Positions 15,922 to 23,880 are shown, counted from the first letter of the stretch. The stretch is DNA of 64,000 nucleotides from TOLSYN sp963849065 (GCA_963849065.1 CAWKFM010000001.1:434001-498000), one strand, 5' to 3'. Made by a program: numbers and translations. The notes: generated by a model not told the origin, from the sequence alone.

Positions 15922-16881
15922 GTGAAATTGAAACCTGATACGCCCAAGTCCTCGGAAATCACGCCGAAATCGCTCTACATGAACCGCCGCCGTTTTCTGG
16001 CGGCAGCCGCCGGATTTGGAGCGCTGGCGCTTTCGGCGGAGAAGATCGAGGAGCTGCTCTCGCCTCCGGTGCATGTGCAGGCGGGAACCCGGCTGCAGGC
16101 CACGCCGAGCCCCCTCAGCACGACCGGCGAGAAGCTGACACCCCTGCAAGACGTGACCCACTACAACAATTTCTACGAGTTCTCCACCGACAAGGAAGGG
16201 CCGTCGCAACTGGCCGGGAGCTTTCATCCGCTGCCGTGGAAGGTGCAGATTGACGGGCTGGTGAACAAGCCGCAGACGCTGGACTACGACTCCCTGTTGA
16301 AACTGGCACCGTTGGAGGAGCGCATCTATCGCCATCGCTGCGTGGAAGGGTGGTCGATGGTGATTCCGTGGATCGGGTTTCCGCTGAAGGTGCTGCTGGA
16401 CCGCGTGCAGCCGACCTCGAAGGCGACGTTTGTGGCTTTTACTACGGTGCTGCGTCCCAAGGAGATGCCGGGGCAGCAGCGCGACATTCTGAAGTGGCCG
16501 TACCTGGAAGGGTTGCGGATGGATGAGGCGATGAATCCGCTGACGCTGTTTACGGCAGGTCTGTACGGCGAGGTTCTGCCCAACCAGAACGGCGCGCCGG
16601 TGCGCGTGGTGGTGCCGTGGAAGTACGGCTTCAAGAGCGCCAAGTCGATTGTGCGGATCACGCTGGTGGACAAGATGCCCTCGACCACGTGGAGCGACGC
16701 CAACTCGTATGAGTACGGATTTTATTCGAATGTGAATCCGCAGGTGGACCACCCGCGCTGGAGCCAGGCCAAGGAGCGGAGGATCGGCGAGATATTCAAG
16801 CGCGACACGCTGATGTTCAACGGCTATGGGGATTTTGTGGCAGGGATGTACAAGGGGATGGATCTGCGCAAGGACTTTTAG
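15922..16881 (+). CDS. msrP: MsrP: molybdopterin methionine sulfoxide reductase subunit
   Basis: MsrP (YedY) repairs oxidised methionines in periplasmic proteins. The 319 residues carry a twin-arginine signal (NRRRFLAAAAGFGALALS, residues 21-38). The molybdenum ligand Cys140 lies in HRCVEGWSMVIPWIG, and GAPVRVVVPWKYGFKSAKSIV closes the sulfite-oxidase fold. The GTG at 15922 has a GAGG site; an ATG at residue 20 is an alternative. The usual haem membrane partner MsrQ is not adjacent, so electrons may come from a partner elsewhere. Confidence 0.92.
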   Translation: MKLKPDTPKSSEITPKSLYMNRRRFLAAAAGFGALALSAEKIEELLSPPVHVQAGTRLQATPSPLSTTGEKLTPLQDVTHYNNFYEFSTDKEGPSQLAGSFHPLPWKVQIDGLVNKPQTLDYDSLLKLAPLEERIYRHRCVEGWSMVIPWIGFPLKVLLDRVQPTSKATFVAFTTVLRPKEMPGQQRDILKWPYLEGLRMDEAMNPLTLFTAGLYGEVLPNQNGAPVRVVVPWKYGFKSAKSIVRITLVDKMPSTTWSDANSYEYGFYSNVNPQVDHPRWSQAKERRIGEIFKRDTLMFNGYGDFVAGMYKGMDLRKDF

Positions 16882-16977
16882 ATTCGAAGTGACGAGGCGA
16901 TTGAGACGGGGCCGCGAGGCTCCGTTTTTGCTGTGTGCGATCTGACACGATTCCCGCGATGCCAGCGTTGGCCTCGT

Positions 16978-17021
16978 CCCCACATTTGCGTCGAAAGGCA
17001 CGACGCAAATGTGGGCCACCC
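16978..17021. repeat. Hairpin repeat, ACATTTGCGTC stem
   Basis: CCCCACATTTGCGTCG, short loop, CGACGCAAATGTGGGCCACCC. It lies between the convergent msrP and anti-sigma genes. The loop-proximal pairs differ from the sister copy at 12306. Confidence 0.85.
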
Positions 17022-17037
17022 GGTTATGGCCACCCGG

Positions 17038-17289
17038 TCAGGTGGTGGAGTCGGCTGATTCCAGCCACGCTTGGAGGCGGTTGTGCAGGCGCTCACCGAA
17101 GCCGGCGGGGACTTCGAAGGTGCGCTCGTCGCCGGCGAGCACGAGGATGTTGCGAGTGGAGTCGTAGACGGCCGAGCAGTGACGGCAGTTGGCCAGGTGG
17201 CGCTCGATGGCTTCGCGCATTTCAGCGGTCACCGAGCCGTCGATGTATTCGGAGACCTGGGCCCAGACGTGTTTGCAATCGAGTGTCAT
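17038..17289 (-). CDS. Zinc-finger anti-sigma factor
   Basis: An 83-residue ZAS-type protein, the usual cytoplasmic inhibitor of an ECF sigma factor. The zinc module is complete: C5 with HLANCRHCSAVYD further on (H-x3-C-x2-C). The C-terminal part has no membrane helix, so it is a soluble anti-sigma, unlike many membrane-anchored relatives; Cys ligands make it a candidate thiol, metal or redox sensor. Its ATG at 17289 overlaps the sigma-factor stop by four bases, so the pair is translationally coupled. Confidence 0.87.
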   Translation of the reverse strand: MTLDCKHVWAQVSEYIDGSVTAEMREAIERHLANCRHCSAVYDSTRNILVLAGDERTFEVPAGFGERLHNRLQAWLESADSTT

Positions 17290-17990
17290 TGACCACCTGC
17301 TTTTCGGGTGAGCCATCCCAGGAATCCCCGCTGTTTGGGCCCGAGCTTGGGTGCGAGCAGCTTCTGCATCGAGAGCCGGGCGCGGAAGAGGCGAACCTTA
17401 ACCAGTCCTTCGCTGACGCCCGTGGCGGCGGCGGTTTCACTGATGCTCAGGCCGCGCACGTCGCGCAGGATGAGGACCTCGCGGTATTCGGGCGAGAGCC
17501 GAGCGATGGCCTCGCGCAGGGCCTGACGAAGCTCCTTGCGTTCCAACTCCTGCGAGGGGATGTAGCGCCAGTCGGCGAGCACGGCGGGCGTGTAGTCGCC
17601 GCCGGAGTCCTCGTAATCAGAGAGAAAATCCATCTGCACACCACTGGCTTTGCGCCACCGGCTGCGCGCCTCGTTCAGGGCAATGGCCATGAGCCAGGTG
17701 CTGAAGCGCGCCTCCCCGCGAAAATTTTTCAGGCCCTGATAGGCCTTGATGACGGCATCCTGCGCGATATCCTCCGCATCCGCTTCATTCAAGACTATGG
17801 AGTAGGCGGCAAGGTAGAGCCCGCGCTCGTAGGGACGGATGAGATCGTGAAACAGGTCGCGCTCGCCGGCAAGGATTCGGGAGATGATGGCCGCCTCGTG
17901 CGCCAACTCTTCGCGCGGAGCGGCATAGGCCGCCACGGGTGGCTGCCCGCCGTCGGGACCGGACGCCGGCTTCACCAGGCGTTCACTCAC
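17286..17990 (-). CDS. ECF (sigma-70 family) RNA polymerase sigma factor
   Basis: A 234-residue ECF sigma factor. Region 2 is typical (YLAAYSIVLNEADAEDIAQDAVIKAYQGL, then FRGEARFSTWLMAIALNEARSRWRK). Region 4 is LSPEYREVLILRDVRGLSISETAAATGVSEGLVKVRLFRAR. An extra N-terminal 30 residues and an acidic linker (DYEDSGGDYTP) are present. It is divergent from the bufferin operon and coupled to a zinc-finger anti-sigma. This matches the known use of ECF sigma factors to control bufferin genes in Caulobacter, so bufA is the likely target. Confidence 0.92.
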   Translation of the reverse strand: MSERLVKPASGPDGGQPPVAAYAAPREELAHEAAIISRILAGERDLFHDLIRPYERGLYLAAYSIVLNEADAEDIAQDAVIKAYQGLKNFRGEARFSTWLMAIALNEARSRWRKASGVQMDFLSDYEDSGGDYTPAVLADWRYIPSQELERKELRQALREAIARLSPEYREVLILRDVRGLSISETAAATGVSEGLVKVRLFRARLSMQKLLAPKLGPKQRGFLGWLTRKAGGQ

Positions 17991-18293
17991 AAGTTCGGCC
18001 TCACGAATTCCGCCTTACGAAACATTTTTGAACGAACCGGATTTCACCTGTTTGCAATTCCACTCTCTTGCAATCAGGGAGACGCAATTATCCCAAACAA
18101 AGTTACAGGGGCAGGCAAATTAATTATGAAAAAGATTTTCATATTTCCATGTAACTTCCCTCGGCCCGGCGAGTCAGATGGGCGTTAGGAAGCAGATTCG
18201 GCCTGCGTGCGCCGGCCTTACCAGCAACGCAAGATTATCCGGTTTAAACCAACCGGCTTGAACCAACCAAACCGATGTGAAAGGAAGACCCCG
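17991..18293. promoter_or_regulatory. Divergent control region, sigma factor / bufferin operon
   Basis: 303 bases with no gene. It holds two divergent TGTAACTT motifs (minus strand at 18107-18100, plus strand at 18150-18157). Each is followed after 16-17 bases from GTAAC by an xGTC (AGTC or CGTC). Between them is the palindrome TATGAAAA-AGA-TTTTCATA (18125-18143). The bufA leader has a small hairpin CCGGTT/AACCGG (18239-18256) and an AACCAACC direct repeat. Confidence 0.6.
18125..18143. promoter_or_regulatory. Perfect 8+3+8 palindrome, candidate operator
   Basis: TATGAAAA-AGA-TTTTCATA reads the same on both strands except for the three-base centre. It lies midway between the two divergent GTAAC boxes, as expected for a repressor or metal-sensor site controlling both directions. 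Confidence 0.5.
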
Positions 18294-18596
18294 ATGACCA
18301 AAACCACCATGAAATCCCTGCTGATGACAGCCGCGATGAGCGGCCTGCTGACGGGCGCCAGCACTGCGGCTTCGGCCAGCACCACCAACACCAGCAATTC
18401 CGGGTCAACGAGCATTGCGCGCGGCCTGGGACTGTCCTCTACCTCCGGCTCTGGGGCACTGGCCGACAAGCATAGCTGTAAAGGCCAAAACGACTGCAAA
18501 GGCCAGGGCGGCTGCAAGACCGGCGACAACGGATGCAAGGGAAAGAACTCCTGCAAGGGCAAGGGCGGCTGCGCCACCAGTTTGCGAGCCGTATAG
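18294..18596 (+). CDS. bufA: Bufferin-type RiPP precursor (BufA2-like)
   Basis: A 100-residue precursor. The N-terminal signal peptide (MKSLLMTAAMSGLLTGASTAASA) exports it to the periplasm. The core at about residues 57-95 has six cysteines in repeated xCKG/xCKT units (HSCKGQNDCKG, QGGCKTGDNGCKG, KNSCKGKGGC). In characterised bufferins such Cys are converted to thiooxazole groups by the neighbouring MNIO enzyme and chelate copper. AAGGAAG lies seven bases before the ATG at 18294. Placement first in the operon, ahead of bufB and bufC, supports the call. Which Cys are modified here is not known. Confidence 0.88.
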   Translation: MTKTTMKSLLMTAAMSGLLTGASTAASASTTNTSNSGSTSIARGLGLSSTSGSGALADKHSCKGQNDCKGQGGCKTGDNGCKGKNSCKGKGGCATSLRAV

Positions 18597-18668
18597 TCCA
18601 TCGCAACGGTGCCAGAGGGGACCGGCGGTGTCCGGTCCTCCTGATTGTTTCTTATCGAGGTCGTGCTT

Positions 18669-19577
18669 ATGCCGGCAAACCGCTTTAACGGCTTCACCGA
18701 ATACGGAATTGGAATCGGACTGCGGATTCCGCACTACGAGCACATTCTGACCAGGAAGCCGGTGGTGGACTGGTTCGAGATTATTTCGGAGAACTACATG
18801 ATCGACGGCGGACGGCCGCTGTCGATTCTCGACCAGATACTGGAACAGTACAACGTGGTGCAGCACGGAGTTTCGCTGTACTTCGGCTCAGCGCAGCCAT
18901 TGAATCGCGAGCATTTGCGGCGGCTGAAGGCGCTGACGCGGCGCACCAAGACGCCGTGGCTGAGCGACCACTTGTGCTGGGGCAGCGTGGATGGACGCTA
19001 CAGCCACGACCTGCTGCCACTGCCCTACACCTGGGAGGCGGTGAAGGTGGCGTCGGAAAATATCCGCCGCGTACAGGATTTTCTGGAGCTGCCGGTGGCG
19101 CTGGAAAACGTGAGCAGCTATGCGGAGTTTTACGACTCGCAGATGACGGAGTGGGAGTTTTTGACCGAGGTGGTGGAGCGCGCGGACTGCGGCATTCTGC
19201 TTGACGTGAACAACATCTACGTCAGCTCGATCAATCATGAGTTCGATCCGAACGAGTATGTGGACTCCATTCCCGCCGAACGCGTGGCGCAGATCCACAT
19301 TGCGGGGCACTCGCGCTATGAGAAATACCTGCTGGACACCCACGATCATCCGGTGATCGATCCAGTTTGGAAGCTCTACGAACGCGCGCTGCGGCGCACC
19401 GGACCCACGGCAACGCTGCTGGAGTGGGACGACCGCATCCCTCCCTTTTACGAGGTGCACGGCGAGGCGCTGAAGGCCAAGCAGTATCTGGATGCGGTGA
19501 GCGGCACTGCGGGGGAGGCAGGGTTGCCTCAGGAAGAGTTGCCGGAAGAGGCGCAGCTTACGGGAGTGCAGAGATGA
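18669..19577 (+). CDS. bufB: MNIO (DUF692) iron oxidase, bufferin maturase
   Basis: A 302-residue TIM-barrel enzyme of the multinuclear non-haem iron oxidase family, which modifies Cys in the precursor peptide. The expected metal-ligand positions are all in place: WFEIISENY, VQHGVSLYFGS, WLSDHLCW, VALENVSSYAEF, LLDVNNIYVSSINH, AQIHIAGHS, DTHDHPV and LLEWDDRIPPF. The ATG at 18669 (MPANRFNGFTEYGIGIGLR) is the family start, and its stop overlaps bufC by four bases. A GAGG lies about nine bases upstream. Confidence 0.94.
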   Translation: MPANRFNGFTEYGIGIGLRIPHYEHILTRKPVVDWFEIISENYMIDGGRPLSILDQILEQYNVVQHGVSLYFGSAQPLNREHLRRLKALTRRTKTPWLSDHLCWGSVDGRYSHDLLPLPYTWEAVKVASENIRRVQDFLELPVALENVSSYAEFYDSQMTEWEFLTEVVERADCGILLDVNNIYVSSINHEFDPNEYVDSIPAERVAQIHIAGHSRYEKYLLDTHDHPVIDPVWKLYERALRRTGPTATLLEWDDRIPPFYEVHGEALKAKQYLDAVSGTAGEAGLPQEELPEEAQLTGVQR

Positions 19578-20425
19578 CCGCGCTGCTGGAGTTCCAGCGC
19601 GCCGTTGCGCGGGCGGTGATGCAGCCCATGAGCTCGCGCAACTACATCAAGCGAGGGGGCGCAGATCGCCGGACCCGGGATGGCGTCGCGCTGGTGAAGC
19701 CCAACTCGCGGCTCAGCAGTTTGGAGCGATTGGAAATTTACAACCGCTCGTACTGGTCGCGGGTGCTGGACGCTCTGGGAGAGGATTTCCTAGGGGTGCG
19801 CGCGGTGGTGGGCGCAAAAGGCTTTGAGCAAATCCGGCGCCGCTATCTGGACGATTGTCCGTCGGAGTCGTTCACCATGCGCAACCTGGGGCGGCATCTT
19901 AGCGCGTGGATGGAGCGGAACCGGGCGGTGGTGGGCGCAAACTATGAGATCGCCCTGGACATGGCACGGCTGGAGTGGGCGGAGATCGAATCGTTCGACG
20001 CCGCCGAGCATGAGCGGCTGGGCCCGGCGGAAATCGCCGCGATGGGACCGGCCAGCACGTTGCACCTGCAGCCCCATTTGCAAACCATGCAAGCCGGCTA
20101 CGAGGTGGACACGCTTCTGCTGGAGGTTCGCAACTCGATAAAGCGAAGAGGGAGCGCGGTGCGCGCTGTGACGCAGACGAGGATCGCGCGCGCCAGAGCG
20201 ATGGATCCGGTGTATCTCGCGATCCATCGTCACGAACTGGTGGTGCATTACAAGCGGCTTGATGGCGAGATGTTCCGGCTGCTGCAGATGCTGGGCCAGG
20301 GAGCCACGATCGGCGACGCCGTTGAGAGTGCGTACGCGGATTCCGCGCTGAGCGCCGAACAGTGCCGCCAGCATGTGCAGGACAGCTTTGCGATGTTTGG
20401 CGCGCTGGGCTGGTTCTGCAACTGA
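19574..20425 (+). CDS. bufC: DUF2063 partner protein of MNIO
   Basis: A 283-residue protein with an N-terminal DUF2063 (putative DNA-binding) fold: LLEFQRAVARAVMQP, SRLSSLERLEIYNRSYWSRVLDAL and the YLDDCPSESFTMRNLGRHL region. In MNIO clusters this partner presents the precursor peptide to the iron enzyme, despite the DNA-binding name of the fold. The C-terminal half (after about residue 190) is a less conserved helical region ending QDSFAMFGALGWF. Its start overlaps bufB (ATGA), supporting a one-to-one complex. Confidence 0.88.
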   Translation: MTALLEFQRAVARAVMQPMSSRNYIKRGGADRRTRDGVALVKPNSRLSSLERLEIYNRSYWSRVLDALGEDFLGVRAVVGAKGFEQIRRRYLDDCPSESFTMRNLGRHLSAWMERNRAVVGANYEIALDMARLEWAEIESFDAAEHERLGPAEIAAMGPASTLHLQPHLQTMQAGYEVDTLLLEVRNSIKRRGSAVRAVTQTRIARARAMDPVYLAIHRHELVVHYKRLDGEMFRLLQMLGQGATIGDAVESAYADSALSAEQCRQHVQDSFAMFGALGWFCN

Positions 20426-20462
20426 ACGCCGCGCAACTTTGGCAAGAAAGCAAGGAGCTACC

Positions 20463-20984
20463 ATGAACTCGATTACGCAGACTATCGCCCAGACTTACGG
20501 CAGGTTCAGCCGGGTTGCTTCGCGAGCACAGTCGCCGCTGCTGCTCTTCGTGCGTCTCTACTGGGGATTTCAGTTCGTGCAGGCAGGGTGGGGAAAGCTG
20601 AACAACCTGGGGCATGTGACGCAGTTCTTCACCTCGCTGGGAATTCCCGCGCCGGGGGCGACGGCGTTGTTTGTGGCCTGCGTGGAGTGCTTCGGCGGCA
20701 TTCTGCTGATGGTGGGACTGGCGTCGCGGCTGACGGGATTAGTGCTGACCGGCAACATGCTGGTGGCCTATGTGACGGCAGAGCGGCCGGCGCTGCTGGA
20801 CGTGTTCAGCGATCCGGGTACGTTCTATCAGGCGCTCCCGTTTACGTTCCTCTTTGCCGCCGTGCTGGTGCTTATTTTCGGGCCGGGAAGGTTTGCCCTC
20901 GACGCGCTGATAGCGAAGCGCTGTTCGATGCAGAGCCAACAGCAGGAAGACACGCCCGGCGCGACGCACCTGGATGTGGCCTGA
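20463..20984 (+). CDS. DoxX-family membrane protein of the bufferin operon
   Basis: A 173-residue DoxX-type protein with four membrane helices. Its opening LLLFVRLYWGFQFVQAGWGKLNNL and the FTSLGIPAPGATALFVACVECFGGILLMVGL segment are typical. DoxX genes are frequent last members of bufferin operons, where a membrane redox or export role is assumed but not shown. It follows bufC by 37 bases with its own AAGGAG site. The IS element sits 46 bases after its stop and does not interrupt it. Confidence 0.85.
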   Translation: MNSITQTIAQTYGRFSRVASRAQSPLLLFVRLYWGFQFVQAGWGKLNNLGHVTQFFTSLGIPAPGATALFVACVECFGGILLMVGLASRLTGLVLTGNMLVAYVTAERPALLDVFSDPGTFYQALPFTFLFAAVLVLIFGPGRFALDALIAKRCSMQSQQQEDTPGATHLDVA

Positions 20985-21021
20985 CCGCCGGAGGGCACAG
21001 CTTGCCCGCACGGCGAATGCC

Positions 21022-21030
21022 GATGCAGAG
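21022..21030. repeat. Target-site duplication of IS, left copy
   Basis: GATGCAGAG, identical to 22396-22404, directly flanks the left end of the insertion sequence. Confidence 0.9.
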
Positions 21031-22395
21031 CAGCAGTTCTAAATGGGCGGGGCCTTACCTGAGGCGAGCGTAATCACGAGACTGGTCCAAGAGGGGAAGA
21101 CGACGTAAGCGGAGATGGAGCGAAGGTCCTGGAAGAAGCGGGAGCGAGTTCCGATAGCCTCGCGGGCTTGTTGCCAGAGCGTTTCCATGCAGTCACATGC
21201 GGTATGGAAGGCGAAGGCCAACAGATTCATGGCCGCGAACATCCTGGCCAGATATGTCTTCCCATGTCCGAAGTTGTGCGCCAGGTTATAACCGTTGTTT
21301 TTCAGCACGTTGAAGCTTTCGTTTTCGATCTTCCAACGGGCTCTGGCGCAAGCCGCGATCTCCACCACGTTCTCCGCCGTCACGGACAGGCTGGTCACAA
21401 AAGCGCCATCGTAAGTAGTCTTCCCCATGGCATCGAGGATGCTGACCCCAAGCCAGTTGACGTTCATCGCATCTTTGCCATCGCGCAGCGGAACCCCCTC
21501 GATCCAGCGGTATCGATACGTCAGGCTGCGGTTGCCGGGCTTGCGTTCGGTCACGGCACGCTCGTCCAACGGCGCACCCTCTACATACTCATACAGTGTC
21601 TTGTGGCTGTCCTTCTTGCATACGAACAGAAAATCCGCGCCGGTTGCGAGCACTGCCCCGGCCATTGGTTGGCTGCTGAACAGCGCGTCGCCCAGATAGA
21701 TCGGGCGCAATGGAGCAACGCGCTCGCCATGCGCGCTCAGCCAGCGCTTAGCCCCGTTGCGCTCGCAATCCTGCTTCTCAGCTCCATCCTGCGGCGCGAT
21801 GAACTCCGGCATCAGTGGCAGCACCATGTTATGACCGGGAGCTACGATCATGGCGGCCAGCATGGCGTGATAATGCTCTGTTTTGCCGTTCGATCGTTTG
21901 CGCGTCAGGCACTGCGGGCAGCTCAGCTTTTGCGAACAGAAATACTCCGTGCCATCCAACGCCACCAGCGTTCGTCCGCCCAGCCGTTGAAATGCCTTGA
22001 GGCCGTCGTGCTCGCACAGTTGTTCGAGCACCTGGTCGAAGCAGGGCTGCAAAGCCTCCGGGGAGACCTTGTCCAGCATCAGGCGAATGTAGTTATCCGT
22101 GGGGATCTTCTTCATTCCGAACAGCGTATGGCAATTCGAAGTGCCCCGCCCGCGCTCCAGATGCCGCTGATGAGCAAGGAACGACTCGCTCTGCATGAAG
22201 AACAGGGAAAACGCCGAAAGCCCAATATCGGCCATCGAGTAGTCCACATCTCGGCTGCGGCGTGAATCTGGAAATCCTCCGCAGACCGTGCGCAGCCCGG
22301 CCAAAAGCGACTCAAATATCTCCATGCCCCAACAGAGCACAGCTCAATGCTCGGGCAAATAGCTATCAGGGTTCCCATTTCATTTAGAACTGCTG
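21031..22395 (-). mobile_element. Complete IS4-like insertion sequence, 1365 bp
   Basis: The ends are an exact 15-bp inverted repeat, CAGCAGTTCTAAATG at 21031-21045 and its complement at 22381-22395. A 9-bp direct duplication GATGCAGAG flanks both sides. One transposase gene fills the element. The intact duplication implies simple, fairly recent transposition, and removing the element restores a seamless GATGCAGAGAAGC target just after the bufferin operon. Confidence 0.92.
21039..22340 (-). CDS. IS4-like DDE transposase
   Basis: A 433-residue transposase. The catalytic acidic residues sit in LVALDGTEYF, IYLGDALFSS and CARARWKIENESFNVLKNNGYNLAHNFGHG, the last matching the R-x3-E-x6-K pattern of the IS4 group. 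A zinc-like CPQC motif follows the first Asp (SQKLSCPQCLTRKR). The 3' end of the gene runs into the left inverted repeat. It is full length, so the element may still move. An ISNCY-type classification is the alternative to IS4. Confidence 0.9.
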   Translation of the reverse strand: MLCWGMEIFESLLAGLRTVCGGFPDSRRSRDVDYSMADIGLSAFSLFFMQSESFLAHQRHLERGRGTSNCHTLFGMKKIPTDNYIRLMLDKVSPEALQPCFDQVLEQLCEHDGLKAFQRLGGRTLVALDGTEYFCSQKLSCPQCLTRKRSNGKTEHYHAMLAAMIVAPGHNMVLPLMPEFIAPQDGAEKQDCERNGAKRWLSAHGERVAPLRPIYLGDALFSSQPMAGAVLATGADFLFVCKKDSHKTLYEYVEGAPLDERAVTERKPGNRSLTYRYRWIEGVPLRDGKDAMNVNWLGVSILDAMGKTTYDGAFVTSLSVTAENVVEIAACARARWKIENESFNVLKNNGYNLAHNFGHGKTYLARMFAAMNLLAFAFHTACDCMETLWQQAREAIGTRSRFFQDLRSISAYVVFPSWTSLVITLASGKAPPI

Positions 22396-22404
22396 GATGC
22401 AGAG
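22396..22404. repeat. Target-site duplication of IS, right copy
   Basis: GATGCAGAG directly follows the right inverted repeat; identical to 21022-21030. Confidence 0.9.
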
Positions 22405-22449
22405 AAGCTCAATTGTCTGGCTGGCCGCGCGAAGGTATGATGGCGGGTG

Positions 22450-23643
22450 ATGAACGGCCCAGCTACACGCAAAATTCTGGAGGCGCTTTCCGAGAACTGG
22501 CAGGCGGAGATGCGCGGCTATTACACGTATAACGCATTTGCCGAACGCGACCCGGACCCGATCCGCAAGCACATTCTGCGCAACTTGGCCGAGGCCGAGG
22601 CGCGTCACGCCGCGCTGTGGGGCAGGCGAATTCTCGAACTCGGCGGCATCGAACCGCAATATGACGGCAGCGCGGCGGGCGACGCCGATAAACTGGCAAG
22701 CCGCGTGGGCGGCCCGGGCATGGCGCTGCGCCGCCTGGAGATCGACGAGAGCCGCGACATTGCGCGCTATGGAAAACAACTAAGGGAACTGGGTGACCAG
22801 CCCAGCATCGAAATCCTGCACAGGGTAATGCAAGAGGAGCAGGAACATTACCACAAGCTGGGGAGCCTGATCCGCGATCACTATCCGGCATCCGCCGTTG
22901 CCGCCGTAACGGCCGACCCCAAGGCGGTGATCGCAGAGCTGCTGGCCAAGCGCTCCACCTCAGGCAAACAGGCCGCCACCTGGATCGGAGATGCCATCTA
23001 CGGAGTGAACGACGGACTGGGCGCAATCTTCGGAATCGTCTCCGGCGTGTCCGGCGCAACCCTGGGCAACTCGCACTACGTACTGCTGGCTGGAATGGCA
23101 GGCATGGTCGCAAGCGCCCTGTCGATGGGCTCCGGAGCCTACCTGGCAGCCAAGAGCGAAGGTGAAATCTACCACGCGGAACTGGAACGCGAGCGCGAGG
23201 CCATCCAGATGAACGGCCTGGAGGCCCGCGAGTTGCTCTCGCTCTATTACCAGGTGAAGGGCCTGCCGCAGTCGGATGCCGATCACGTTGTCGAACACAT
23301 CGCCGAAGACCCCGAGCAGATGCTGCGCGCGCTGGCCGCCGAACGGCTGAACTCTACCGCGGAGGCACTGAGCAATCCATTGACCTCCGCATGCTCGGGC
23401 GCGCTCTCGACTGCTGTAGGCGCCTTTGTGCCCATCATTCCGTTTTTCTTCCTGAGCGGATATCCGGCGGTGATCGTATCGGCAGTGGTTTCGCTTGCGG
23501 CGCACTTTGCAGTGGGCGCAGCCAAGTCGCTCATCACGGTGCGCTCGTGGTGGGGCAGCGGGTTTGAGATGACTGCGGTGGGCGCCGTGGAAGGCATTGT
23601 GACCTATGTGATCGGAATTGGATTGGGCCGGCTGGGAAGCTGA
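22450..23643 (+). CDS. Rubrerythrin-VIT1 fusion, MbfA-like iron exporter
   Basis: A 397-residue fusion. The N-terminal ferritin-like domain (about 1-150) carries di-iron ligands in EMRGYYTYNAFAER, NLAEAEARHAALW, RLEIDESRDIARY and QEEQEHYHKL. The C-terminal part is a VIT1/CCC1 transporter (WIGDAIYGVNDGLGAIFGIVSGVSGAT, then SMGSGAYLAAKSEGE) with about five helices. In rhizobia such proteins (MbfA) export iron and protect against peroxide. GTG at 22447 and ATG at 22450 are adjacent possible starts. It lies just beyond the IS and before tRNA-Pro. Confidence 0.9.
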   Translation: MNGPATRKILEALSENWQAEMRGYYTYNAFAERDPDPIRKHILRNLAEAEARHAALWGRRILELGGIEPQYDGSAAGDADKLASRVGGPGMALRRLEIDESRDIARYGKQLRELGDQPSIEILHRVMQEEQEHYHKLGSLIRDHYPASAVAAVTADPKAVIAELLAKRSTSGKQAATWIGDAIYGVNDGLGAIFGIVSGVSGATLGNSHYVLLAGMAGMVASALSMGSGAYLAAKSEGEIYHAELEREREAIQMNGLEARELLSLYYQVKGLPQSDADHVVEHIAEDPEQMLRALAAERLNSTAEALSNPLTSACSGALSTAVGAFVPIIPFFFLSGYPAVIVSAVVSLAAHFAVGAAKSLITVRSWWGSGFEMTAVGAVEGIVTYVIGIGLGRLGS

Positions 23644-23708
23644 CCGTTGACACACGGGAGCCTGACGGTGAGCCGCACGTTCGATTCGCCGAAATGCAAC
23701 CGGTTCCC

Positions 23709-23737
23709 TTGGGTGCAATTCGCTGCTCTGTTATAAT
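23709..23737 (+). promoter_or_regulatory. Promoter of tRNA-Pro
   Basis: TTGGGT (23709-23714), a 17-base spacer and TATAAT (23732-23737) lie 38 bases before the tRNA. The -10 matches the vegetative consensus exactly. Confidence 0.6.
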
Positions 23738-23774
23738 CCGTTCAGCGCGATTCATTGGGCGCTTTTGCAAGAGT

Positions 23775-23851
<77 letters not shown>

Positions 23852-23880
23852 TTAAATCCCAAAAGAATCATTGAGTTACA

